Positions 1-5,605 of a stretch of DNA of 5,921 nucleotides are shown here, in pieces (positions within the stretch are counted from its first letter, which is position 1; every line of letters begins with the position of its first letter). Origin of the DNA: Candidatus Methanoprimaticola hominis (lineage in GTDB: Archaea; Thermoplasmatota; Thermoplasmata; Methanomassiliicoccales; Methanomethylophilaceae); assembly GCA_006954465.1 (NCBI GenBank), contig LVVU01000082.1, positions 1,016 to 6,936 on the forward strand, written 5' to 3'. A program made the position numbers and the translations under genes. The notes below the pieces were generated by a model. The model did not search any database, was not told the DNA's origin, and was given only the letters and a program-made list of their open reading frames with translations.

Positions 1-176
1 ATACCAGTCGAATGGTGCCGTTTCAGAGCGGTTCGGAGCAAGAGATCGTTCTAAAACTCGGATCAGCGTCGATATCCATCAGAAATCGGGTCGAAAGCGG
101 CCTCGGTCCAGTGTAGTGCTGACTTCGTGTTCGACGTAGGCTAAAGTCAAATAGCCGGGAAGGACATCCAACCCGC
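1..176. other. Upstream region with no supported gene
   Basis: No coding region can be supported here. All three forward frames that enter from the left edge hit stops within the region (around 54, 116 and 139), and their translations are low-complexity and do not resemble a recognised C-terminus. A reverse frame remains open but its product looks like chance translation. The base composition is less GC-rich than the genes that follow. A fragment of a preceding gene ending near 54 cannot be excluded. The AT-richer stretch at 141-153 lies 24-36 bases before the ATG at 177 and may hold a degenerate TATA element for that gene. No tRNA-like fold was recognised. Confidence 0.5.
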
Positions 177-740
177 ATGACCGACGAGCAGTGCGGCGAG
201 GAGTACACCCTCGAAGAGGCCGTCTCCATCATCGAGAAGACCATCGCCAGGAAGACTTCCGAGATAGAGGCGCTGAAGAAGAAGGCCCCCCGTCTGAAGA
301 ATCAGGCGAGGATCAAGGCCAACGAGGCCCTCATCGCCTACATGGAAGCGGACATCGCCGGATACCGGACCGTCATCGCGGACATGACCGACGACCCGTC
401 GTATTCCGAGGGGATCGATCTGGACTCGGACCCCGTTCCGACCCCTGACGACTATCAGAGCTACATCGACGGTCTCGGCGCCGACGATCTCGAGAACGAG
501 ATGGAATCGGAATCCATCCGTGCGGACTACTGCGACGGCATCGTACAGGACATGTGCGTGGAGATCGGAGCCACCGCTCTCGGTTCGAAGAAGATGCTCA
601 AAGCCCTCCTGGACGACCCGTTCGCCCTGGAGCAGATCGGCGAGGTCATCTTCTACGACGATTACCTCTACGACCTCCTGAAATCCATCGCGGAGAGCGA
701 TGGGAAGAAGGACAAGAAGAAGAAAAAGAAGAAGGACTGA
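177..740 (+). CDS. Acidic helical protein with polylysine tail, unknown function
   Basis: A 187-residue protein that I do not recognise. Residues 11-70 look like a long helical hairpin or coiled coil (heptad-like spacing, KTSEIEALKKKAPRL). Residues 71-118 form a strongly acidic, probably flexible linker (DDPSYSEGIDLDSDP). Residues 119-173 are again helix-prone with three cysteines in the protein overall (6, 119, 127). The C-terminus is an abrupt basic tail: nine lysines in the last eleven residues, from Lys177. There is no signal peptide or membrane segment, so it is probably cytoplasmic. The tail could contact nucleic acid or an acidic partner, but that is inference. The ATG at 177 is preceded by no clear Shine-Dalgarno site, in keeping with a leaderless or short-leader archaeal message. 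The stop is two bases before the ATG of the next gene, so the two are almost certainly one operon. The codons match those of the downstream genes. Confidence 0.8.
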   Translation: MTDEQCGEEYTLEEAVSIIEKTIARKTSEIEALKKKAPRLKNQARIKANEALIAYMEADIAGYRTVIADMTDDPSYSEGIDLDSDPVPTPDDYQSYIDGLGADDLENEMESESIRADYCDGIVQDMCVEIGATALGSKKMLKALLDDPFALEQIGEVIFYDDYLYDLLKSIAESDGKKDKKKKKKKD

Positions 741-742
741 CC

Positions 743-1414
743 ATGCCGTCAAGCAAATACGAACGCGAGCTCAGATTCATCGACAACGAGGTCCACCGCA
801 TGAGGATGCAGCTGGATGCCCTCGCGGAAGCCCAGGAGAAGGCCAGAACTGTCACGGAGCTCCAGGACAAGATAGCGGGATTCCTCGGGCGCAAGGCCGA
901 GATCGAGGAATCGTTCAAGGCCGCAGGCATGGAGCTGCCCGATATCGGAAGGAGCATGAACGCCACGGTCCACAACGCCAGCGGATTCGAGGTCCACTCC
1001 CCCGAGGAGGCCGAGTCCCTCGCCAGCGCCTACACCGGCTCCGCTCCCGCACCCTCGGTGCGCACGGAGACCCCCGACGACATCACCGCTCAGATCAAGG
1101 ACATCGCCGACGAGCTCATGTCCATCGAGATCAGGATGATGAAGGCGGACATCGACGGCGATGAAGCGGAGATGCAGAAGCTCAGGATGATGCAGTCCTC
1201 CCTCAACACCAGGAAGACCAGCCTCGTCCAGGCCGCCAAGGAGATGAAGACGGAGAAGCCCGCCCCCGTCTCCGATGCCGACCAGAAGCGCCTCGAGTCC
1301 GTCGAAGCCGATTGCAGGGCCCTGCGTTCCCAGATCTACGACCTCAGGTCCGATCTGCAGAACGTGAAAGCTCAGCTCGACCTCATCATCGAAGCCCTCG
1401 GCCTCGAGCAGTGA
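743..1414 (+). CDS. Coiled-coil protein, unknown function
   Basis: A 223-residue protein, chiefly coiled coil. Segment one (about residues 5-62) is rich in Glu/Lys/Arg/Leu with heptad spacing. Residues 63-112 are a Pro/Ala/Ser/Gly linker (the TGSAPAPSVRTETPDD stretch). Segment two (about 112-170) and segment three (about 177-218, ending in a leucine-rich turn of hydrophobic heptads) resume the coil. No catalytic motif, signal peptide or membrane span is visible. A structural, scaffolding or oligomerising role is plausible but cannot be named. The frame stays open upstream into the preceding gene as far as 554, but the ATG at 743 is preferred: it lies two bases after the previous stop and the upstream extension is an out-of-frame reading of that gene. 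Translation is probably coupled. The 3' end overlaps the convergent helicase gene by 29 bp, and a strong inverted repeat follows 7 bases past the stop. Confidence 0.82.
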   Translation: MPSSKYERELRFIDNEVHRMRMQLDALAEAQEKARTVTELQDKIAGFLGRKAEIEESFKAAGMELPDIGRSMNATVHNASGFEVHSPEEAESLASAYTGSAPAPSVRTETPDDITAQIKDIADELMSIEIRMMKADIDGDEAEMQKLRMMQSSLNTRKTSLVQAAKEMKTEKPAPVSDADQKRLESVEADCRALRSQIYDLRSDLQNVKAQLDLIIEALGLEQ

Positions 1415-3509
1415 GATCCAAGCGAGGGGGCGCATCCCCCTCGCAAACCTCGATCAATCCCCTTATCAGCTCTCCGTCCCTCTGCGACCAGAACGCCCTG
1501 TCGCAGACTATCACAAGCCTCTTCTTGACTCTCGATACCGCCGTGTTGATCACCTTCATACCGATCTGCGTCTCGGAGCTCGTGAACCTGTACGGGACGT
1601 CCCTCGATTGGATCCCGTTGTCGGCGACGCTCAGGATGACCGTGTCCCACTCTCTCCCCTGCGATCCGTGGACGGTCATCACGCAGTCCCTGTACCTCCT
1701 CGGAACCCTGGACCTCAGAAGGGAGCATTGGACGGAGTACGGGGTGAGGACGCACACGTCGCGAGGATCCGGGGATTCATCGCGGAGATAGGCGCGTATG
1801 CCTTCGGCCTCGGCCCGGTTCTCGCGGTTCTCCCTGTGATCGCAGACCGCATCGATGCACATGATGTCGAGCCTGCTCCCGTTCACACCCGTGAGACCGT
1901 TCCTGTACACGAAGCGGTCCAGGACCTCTGCGAGATTGGAACCGAACCTCCTCGTCTTCGTGAGATCGAACCTGCTCGTGAGAACGAATCCCGGAGGGGC
2001 ACGGCCGAGATAATCCTCCTTAAGACCCTGTATCCCTGCCGTGAGGGCCCTCTCGCAGGACAGGGCGGGCATGGACCATAGGAAGGCCTCCTCCAGCCTG
2101 CTGCAGCCGGAAGCCCATCTCCTGAGGTCCTCGTCGTCCATCTCCGATACCGGAGGGAGCTGCATATGGTCCCCGAGCATCACCACGGGGACGCCGTTGG
2201 TGAAGAGCGAAAGGGCTTGGATCAGTCCGCAATAGCCTGCTTCGTCGAGGAATATCCGATCCACGTCGAGCTCCATCCTCCCGTCCTCCTCAGACCCCTT
2301 GGGCCTGAAGCGGGCGATGAATTGCTGGGGCGTGGCCGCTATCACGCGCGCGGTCGCTATGCGTCCGCCGGTGGTCGATCCCCTCAGCCTGCAGATCTCC
2401 TCCTCGAGGGACTGCATGGCATCCCTGATGTCCCCGTCCGTCATATCCGAGTATTCGGCGATATGGAGGGCGGGACGCTCCCTGTCGAAGAGCGCCTTCC
2501 CGACTGCGGAGGAGAACTCCTTCGGAGTGGTATCGTCCGCATCCGCCAGGGATGCGGTAGCCCTGCGGAGCCTGCAGACGGCCTTGACCGATTGAACGCG
2601 TTCCACGGAGTCGCGATCGAGGCCGTCCTTCTCCGTCAGACCCCATGCGTCGCATCCCGAGAGCCTGTCGATGTCCCCGCGTATCGATTCGCAGGCCCTC
2701 TCGTATTGCAGCTCCTCGAGGTTCGAAAGGGACTCCAAAGCCCTGTCCATGAGCCTCTGCACCTGCCTGTCCTCGCACATCCCCGGGTGCTCCTTGTAGA
2801 ACTGCCTCGTCGGCACTCCGAGGCGGATCACCTCGCCCAGCTCCTTCTCGGGTATCGCATCCAGGATCCCCCTCAGTACCTGCTCCACGGAGCTGTTGGT
2901 GGGCGCGAACACCGCCACCCTCTCGCCCGCATCCAGACATCCTCTTATCGCAGACGAGAGGACGAACTGCGTCTTGCCGGTCCCCGGAGCACCCCATACG
3001 TAGGCCATGGAGGCTTCCAGCATCCCTTCGGCGGCGACCTCCTGCTCCCTCGACGGGACGCCCATGTCGGGATAGATCGCATGGACTTCGCCGCGCGGCT
3101 TGGAAGGCAGTTCGAGATGGTCGCCGTAGGTCTTGAAGAAGTCCCTGACCGCGATTATGAGGAACTTCATATCGGAGACGACCGAGACAGGCACGCGGTC
3201 CGATGCCATCTCCGCCAGGACGTCCTCCCCGGGATGGACGAGTATCGTCTTCGACATGTCGTCGTACCTGCGGAAATCGGATTCCTCCTCGGTGAGTATC
3301 CTCTTCCCGACCTTCAGCATCAGACCCGATGTATCGGACAGCGCCGAGGAAAGATGCAGGATGGCGTAGCCGTCCATGATGTCCACGGAATCCGCCCGCG
3401 TCTCGGAGACGCCCTTCGGGGGGTCGGAGACCCACTGCATATCCTGAAGATAATCGTATATCGCATTGGCCGAGGATACGACGGCCGTGGATAAGGAACC
3501 GGGAACCAT
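1386..3509 (-). CDS. Superfamily 1 (Upf1-like) DNA/RNA helicase
   Basis: A complete 707-residue ATP-dependent SF1 helicase of the AAA_11/AAA_12 (Upf1/Dna2/IGHMBP2-like) type, expected to unwind or remodel DNA or RNA in the cytoplasm. Motifs in order: SREQEVAAEG (153-162, Q-motif-like), Walker A GAPGTGKT (173-180), Ia FAPTNSSVEQ (201-210), Walker B LDEAG (421-425), motif III GDHMQLPP (446-453), TPYSVQ (589-594, around motif IV), motif V TVHGSQGREWDTV (612-624) and motif VI NTAVSRVKKRL (655-665). Residues 1-150 form an unassigned N-terminal domain. About 240-385 is an insertion, helix-rich and charged, between motifs Ia and II, where this family carries its accessory domain. All ATPase motifs are intact. 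The ATG at 3509 is supported by a TATA box 25 bases upstream and by the lack of a Shine-Dalgarno site, which fits a leaderless mRNA. The last nine codons overlap the convergent coiled-coil gene. The substrate and any partner cannot be read from the sequence. Confidence 0.93.
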   Translation of the reverse strand: MVPGSLSTAVVSSANAIYDYLQDMQWVSDPPKGVSETRADSVDIMDGYAILHLSSALSDTSGLMLKVGKRILTEEESDFRRYDDMSKTILVHPGEDVLAEMASDRVPVSVVSDMKFLIIAVRDFFKTYGDHLELPSKPRGEVHAIYPDMGVPSREQEVAAEGMLEASMAYVWGAPGTGKTQFVLSSAIRGCLDAGERVAVFAPTNSSVEQVLRGILDAIPEKELGEVIRLGVPTRQFYKEHPGMCEDRQVQRLMDRALESLSNLEELQYERACESIRGDIDRLSGCDAWGLTEKDGLDRDSVERVQSVKAVCRLRRATASLADADDTTPKEFSSAVGKALFDRERPALHIAEYSDMTDGDIRDAMQSLEEEICRLRGSTTGGRIATARVIAATPQQFIARFRPKGSEEDGRMELDVDRIFLDEAGYCGLIQALSLFTNGVPVVMLGDHMQLPPVSEMDDEDLRRWASGCSRLEEAFLWSMPALSCERALTAGIQGLKEDYLGRAPPGFVLTSRFDLTKTRRFGSNLAEVLDRFVYRNGLTGVNGSRLDIMCIDAVCDHRENRENRAEAEGIRAYLRDESPDPRDVCVLTPYSVQCSLLRSRVPRRYRDCVMTVHGSQGREWDTVILSVADNGIQSRDVPYRFTSSETQIGMKVINTAVSRVKKRLVIVCDRAFWSQRDGELIRGLIEVCEGDAPPRLDLTARGRGLR
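1422..1444. terminator. GC-rich perfect hairpin after the coiled-coil operon (possible 3'-end signal)
   Basis: The arms GCGAGGGGG (1422-1430) and CCCCCTCGC (1436-1444) are exact reverse complements around the loop CGCAT, giving a 9-bp stem with eight G:C pairs. The hairpin begins 7 bases past the stop at 1412-1414 and so suits the 3' end of the forward operon. It also lies inside the reverse-strand helicase, where it encodes about residues 689-696. No T tract follows on either strand. It is therefore neither a bacterial-type intrinsic terminator nor a classic oligo-T archaeal one. It could be a transcript-end stabiliser, a barrier between convergent transcripts, or a by-product of the helicase codons. 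Confidence 0.35.
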
Positions 3510-3527
3510 GCCCTACCAGTCGAGGGC
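3510..3527. repeat. Inverted repeat between helicase TATA box and start codon
   Basis: The arms GCCCT (3510-3514) and AGGGC (3523-3527) are reverse complements separated by 8 bases. The repeat abuts the helicase ATG and lies 3 bases from its TATA box, over the expected transcription start. A repressor bound here would block the promoter. The arms are only five bases long, so chance is a real possibility. Confidence 0.3.
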
Positions 3528-3530
3528 AGG

Positions 3531-3537
3531 TTATATA
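3531..3537 (-). promoter_or_regulatory. TATA box of the helicase gene
   Basis: The reverse strand reads TATATAA, a near-ideal archaeal TATA element in an otherwise GC-rich context. Its centre (3534) is 25 bases from the A of the ATG at 3509. This puts the transcription start at or next to the start codon and predicts a leaderless message. It is the strongest promoter-like site in the window. It also indicates that the helicase is not solely dependent on read-through from the gene at 3579-4043. Confidence 0.75.
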
Positions 3538-3554
3538 CCCGGTTCGGGCGAGAT

Positions 3555-3573
3555 TACGTTCCTAAGGAACGTA
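3555..3573. repeat. 19-bp perfect palindrome (operator or terminator candidate)
   Basis: TACGTTCCT and AGGAACGTA are perfect reverse complements about a single central A at 3564. The element starts 5 bases past the stop of the reverse-strand gene at 3579 and ends about 17 bases upstream of the helicase TATA box. It could fold in RNA as an 8-bp stem with a TAA loop, marking the end of the upstream transcript. As duplex DNA it could bind a dimeric regulator of the helicase promoter. No T tract follows on the reverse strand, which slightly favours the operator reading. Confidence 0.5.
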
Positions 3574-3578
3574 GATTC

Positions 3579-4043
3579 TCAGCTGTAGAAGCTGGACCAG
3601 TTGGATTCCTCGATCTCCTTGTCGTCGAAGGTCGGAAGATCCTTCGAGAATCCCTCCCAGTCGGCCGGCTCGCGGGAGAGCACGACGAAAGAGTTCTTCC
3701 CGGTGTCGAACTTGATGGCGTCGGGGGAGACCATGATCTTGACGTTGAACAGCATGCTGAAGTTCATATCGCGATAATCCCCGTCGGGATCTGTAATGGT
3801 GCGGTCCCTGCGGATGCTGTTGATCTTGATAGTCTTCTTGCCGAAGAGTCCGCGTGATTGCTTCGTAACGCGGTCCAGAACGTATCCGTCTCCGAGGTCG
3901 AGGGTCCAGAACTCCACATCCTTCTCGTTCTCGGGAACCTCGGTGCGTGTCCAGCCGGTGTAGTCGTCCTTGCTCGTTCCGGCATAAATGCGATACTGGA
4001 TCTCCTTCGTCAACATGCCCAGACTTACTCCCAACCCGGACAT
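3579..4043 (-). CDS. Hypothetical protein, unrecognised family
   Basis: A protein of 154 residues (145 from the internal start) that I cannot assign. It has no signal peptide or membrane segment. Alternating hydrophobic/polar stretches (VEFWTLDL 43-50, KTIKINSI 70-77, SMLFNVKIMV 96-105, NSFVVLS 117-123) suggest a mainly beta fold. The C-terminal 30 residues are acidic and end in SNWSSFYS. Two starts are possible. The ATG at 4043 gives the longest frame, but it sits inside a 27-bp near-palindrome. The ATG at 4016 (residue 10, beginning MLTKEIQYRIYAG) has a weak GGGAG 12 bases upstream and reads like a natural N-terminus. The gene is divergent from the protease and lies 69 bp upstream of the helicase on the same strand. 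That places it in a possible operon with the helicase, although the helicase has its own TATA box. Confidence 0.75.
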   Translation of the reverse strand: MSGLGVSLGMLTKEIQYRIYAGTSKDDYTGWTRTEVPENEKDVEFWTLDLGDGYVLDRVTKQSRGLFGKKTIKINSIRRDRTITDPDGDYRDMNFSMLFNVKIMVSPDAIKFDTGKNSFVVLSREPADWEGFSKDLPTFDDKEIEESNWSSFYS

Positions 4044-4060
4044 CGCAACGATTTCCGGGT
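4034..4060. repeat. 27-bp near-perfect palindrome over a start codon
   Basis: On the forward strand the arms ACCCGGA (4034-4040) and TCCGGGT (4054-4060) are exact reverse complements, and inside them ATCG/CGAT pair around a three-base centre. This makes 11 paired positions per arm, broken by one mismatch (C4041/T4053 on the forward strand, G/A on the transcript). The ATG at 4043 of the reverse-strand gene lies within it. It could be a dimeric regulator's operator just downstream of the transcription start, or an mRNA hairpin that controls access to the start codon. If transcription starts near 4062, as a weak TATA-like box at 4085 suggests, the palindrome covers roughly the first 30 transcribed bases. 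Confidence 0.5.
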
Positions 4061-4084
4061 ACGGATAGGGATGTATCAGTCCGA

Positions 4085-4091
4085 CTTAAAG
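4085..4091. promoter_or_regulatory. Weak bidirectional TATA-like box in the divergent region
   Basis: CTTAAAG reads almost the same on both strands and is the main AT-rich spot in the divergent intergenic region. On the reverse strand it would set a start near 4062, leaving a short leader before the ATG at 4043. On the forward strand it would give a leaderless message from the ATG at 4115, an in-frame upstream start for the protease. The match to the archaeal consensus is modest. Confidence 0.3.
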
Positions 4092-4163
4092 CCTTCCAAC
4101 ACGATGCTAGGACAATGCATCTGGTAGTAACTCCCGGGACCGCGTCGACATCCCCGCACATGG

Positions 4164-4170
4164 TTATCTA
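4164..4170 (+). promoter_or_regulatory. TATA-like box for the protease gene
   Basis: TTATCTA differs at one position from the TTATATA consensus. Its centre (4167) is 26 bases before the ATG at 4193, the same geometry as the helicase promoter. It would give a leaderless message from 4193. If the ATG at 4160 is the true start, this site lies inside the gene and cannot serve as its promoter. Confidence 0.45.
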
Positions 4171-4192
4171 TCCGTTCGGCATTGTGCTGTGC

Positions 4193-5071
4193 ATGTTCGC
4201 AGATGCCTGCAGCAGGGTCTCGGAGTTCACCAGGCCCTTGGCAATCTCCACCAGACACGAGAACGGGACCGTCCGTACCGAGATCGCGACGTTCATCGTC
4301 CTCAACCGCGAGGGCTGGATCATGACCGCCGGTCACGTGTACGACTCCTTCGTGAAGTTCCAGGGGGACCTCAAGAAAGCCGAGGAGATACGCGAACTGA
4401 ACCAATCCAGATCCTCCAAGCCCGGCTCTCCGAGCTCCCAGATAAAACTGGATCCCACGTTCATCACGAACCATTCGTTCTGGTGGAGCTGGGACGGTGT
4501 GCGCGTGAAGGAGGCGTACATGCACCGCCAGGAGGACATAGTCATCTGCAAGCTGGAGCCCTTCGACCCCTCGTGGATCCGCGAATACCCTGTTCTCGTC
4601 GATCCGGACTCCCTCCGCCCCGGCACCAGCCTGTGCCGCTCCGGATTTTCCTTCGCAGACATCACGGCGAACTGGGACGATACCCACAAGACGTTCCAGA
4701 TCCGCCGCATCCCCGCCAAGGAGACCATCTTCCACAACGACGGGATCCACACAAGGTACGTCTCCAAGGGGATGGCCGAGGACAAGCACGAGATGCTCTA
4801 TGTCGAGACATCCACACCCGGTCTGAAAGGGCAGTCCGGCGGACCGATATTCACGACCAAGGGCCACATCTACGCCATGCAGGTCGCCACCGCCCACATG
4901 CCCCTGGGATTCTCCCCCACCATCGAGGTCGACGGAAGGACGGAGGTCGCCAACCAGTTCATGAACGTCGGATTGGGCCTCCATGTTAGGATCATCAGGG
5001 AGATCCTCGACGAGCACGGCATCCGCTACGATGCCGAAGGCGACGAGTCAGGATACAGGATAGTGGATTGA
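4193..5071 (+). CDS. Trypsin-like serine protease
   Basis: A 292-residue protein with the chymotrypsin/trypsin-like (DegP/Trypsin_2) fold signature. Catalytic His48 is in WIMTAGHVYD, Asp115 in HRQEDIVICKLE and nucleophile Ser215 in GLKGQSGGPIF. The triad and the oxyanion-hole glycines are intact, so it should cleave peptide bonds. Substrate is unknown. A roughly 55-residue charged, serine-rich insertion (52-106) separates His from Asp, longer than the usual loop. There is no PDZ domain after the protease domain; the C-terminus is a short acidic tail. Three in-frame starts compete. The ATG at 4193 is chosen for its TATA-like box 26 bases upstream. The ATG at 4160 would add 11 mostly hydrophobic residues (VIYPFGIVLC), too few and uncharged for a clear signal peptide. 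The ATG at 4115 would add 26. The location is therefore probably cytoplasmic. It is followed after two bases by a membrane-protein gene and so is probably co-expressed with it. Confidence 0.85.
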   Translation: MFADACSRVSEFTRPLAISTRHENGTVRTEIATFIVLNREGWIMTAGHVYDSFVKFQGDLKKAEEIRELNQSRSSKPGSPSSQIKLDPTFITNHSFWWSWDGVRVKEAYMHRQEDIVICKLEPFDPSWIREYPVLVDPDSLRPGTSLCRSGFSFADITANWDDTHKTFQIRRIPAKETIFHNDGIHTRYVSKGMAEDKHEMLYVETSTPGLKGQSGGPIFTTKGHIYAMQVATAHMPLGFSPTIEVDGRTEVANQFMNVGLGLHVRIIREILDEHGIRYDAEGDESGYRIVD

Positions 5072-5073
5072 CC

Positions 5074-5565
5074 ATGTCGGAGCCCCTGTTCACCGTCTCT
5101 ACAGCCGTGACGCTGTCCCAGTACCAGGCATACAACCGTACTGTTCAGCGCATCTACGGGAGGATGCAGTACAGGATCTGGGGCATGGTCGCTCTCGACG
5201 TGATCGTCGGGGTACTCTTCGCCTATATGTACAGGCAATGGCTCGTGGCGCCGTTCTTCTTCGTGCTGGGCGGGATCTACGCCTGGTCCACCGTCAGGAA
5301 CCTCCGCAAGGCCGAATTCGCGCAGTATCAGGAGGAGCAGCTCGCCGGGACGATCACGTACCGCTTCGGACCGGATCTCCTGACGATCACCACCCACGAC
5401 AACTCATCGACCCATTTCTACAAGGATGCCATCGAGGCGCTCGAGAGCGGGAGCGCATTCTACATCATGTACACCAAGAGCATCGGCATCATCCTCCCCA
5501 AGGAGGATACGACCCCGGCTTTGGAGGATTTCATCAGGAAGACGTTCCCCACCAGGAAGATCTGA
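5074..5565 (+). CDS. Two-pass membrane protein with YcxB-like C-terminal domain
   Basis: A 163-residue protein. Residues 1-33 form a short polar N-terminus. Two membrane segments follow, about 34-53 (YRIWGMVALDVIVGVLFAYM) and 57-74 (LVAPFFFVLGGIYAWSTV), joined by a tight turn. Residues 80-160 form a soluble beta-rich domain. Its pattern (ITYRFGPDLLTITTHDNSST, FYKDAIEALES, FYIMYTKSIGIILPKE) matches the YcxB-like family, membrane proteins of unknown biochemical role. That call is from memory of the family pattern, not from a search. The charges (Arg/Lys-rich after segment two) suggest the C-terminal domain is cytoplasmic. The ATG at 5074 is two bases after the protease stop. A TTG at 5068 would overlap that stop and is less likely. 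Close coupling to the protease suggests joint function or simply joint transcription. Confidence 0.82.
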   Translation: MSEPLFTVSTAVTLSQYQAYNRTVQRIYGRMQYRIWGMVALDVIVGVLFAYMYRQWLVAPFFFVLGGIYAWSTVRNLRKAEFAQYQEEQLAGTITYRFGPDLLTITTHDNSSTHFYKDAIEALESGSAFYIMYTKSIGIILPKEDTTPALEDFIRKTFPTRKI

Positions 5566-5573
5566 ACAGCAGG

Positions 5574-5580
5574 TTTATAC
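5574..5580 (+). promoter_or_regulatory. TATA box of the ArsR-type regulator gene
   Basis: TTTATAC is a good archaeal TATA element. Its centre (5577) is 29 bases from the ATG at 5606, so transcription should begin within a few bases of the start codon. It lies 9 bases past the stop of the membrane-protein gene and gives the regulator its own promoter. Confidence 0.65.
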
Positions 5581-5583
5581 GGT

Positions 5584-5594
5584 CCGTTCGACGG
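5584..5594. promoter_or_regulatory. Small dyad downstream of the regulator's TATA box (possible operator)
   Basis: CCGT-TCG-ACGG is an inverted repeat of four-base arms starting 4 bases after the TATA box and lying before the expected transcription start. ArsR-family dimers commonly repress their own promoter from dyads in this position. The repeat is short and could be chance, so autoregulation is only suggested. Confidence 0.3.
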
Positions 5595-5605
5595 TTAGGA
5601 TTCCG

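Noticed and set aside
23..244. Reverse-strand open frame of 73 codons at the left end
   Set aside because: Its translation is compositionally unlike the real genes, it overlaps the start of the well-supported forward gene at 177, and no promoter or family signal supports it.
749..1435. Reverse-strand open frame of 228 codons opposite the coiled-coil gene
   Set aside because: It is an antisense shadow of a codon-biased gene; the product is rich in Leu/Gly/Val/Asp repeats typical of such shadows.
2166..3494. Long forward-strand open frame of 442 codons opposite the helicase
   Set aside because: It is the antisense shadow of the helicase gene, kept open by high GC at codon third positions. The helicase motifs on the other strand are decisive.
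2..3523. Ten-base direct repeat TACCAGTCGA at 2-11 and 3514-3523
   Set aside because: Several exact ten-base repeats are expected by chance in a window of this size, and the flanks do not match, so it is not evidence of an attachment or recombination site.
3538..3548. Small dyad CCCG-GTT-CGGG upstream of the helicase TATA box
   Set aside because: Four-base GC arms are common by chance in GC-rich DNA, and the flanking bases do not extend the symmetry.
4076..5017. Reverse-strand open frame of 313 codons opposite the protease
   Set aside because: The protease frame carries an intact catalytic triad, so this is its antisense shadow.
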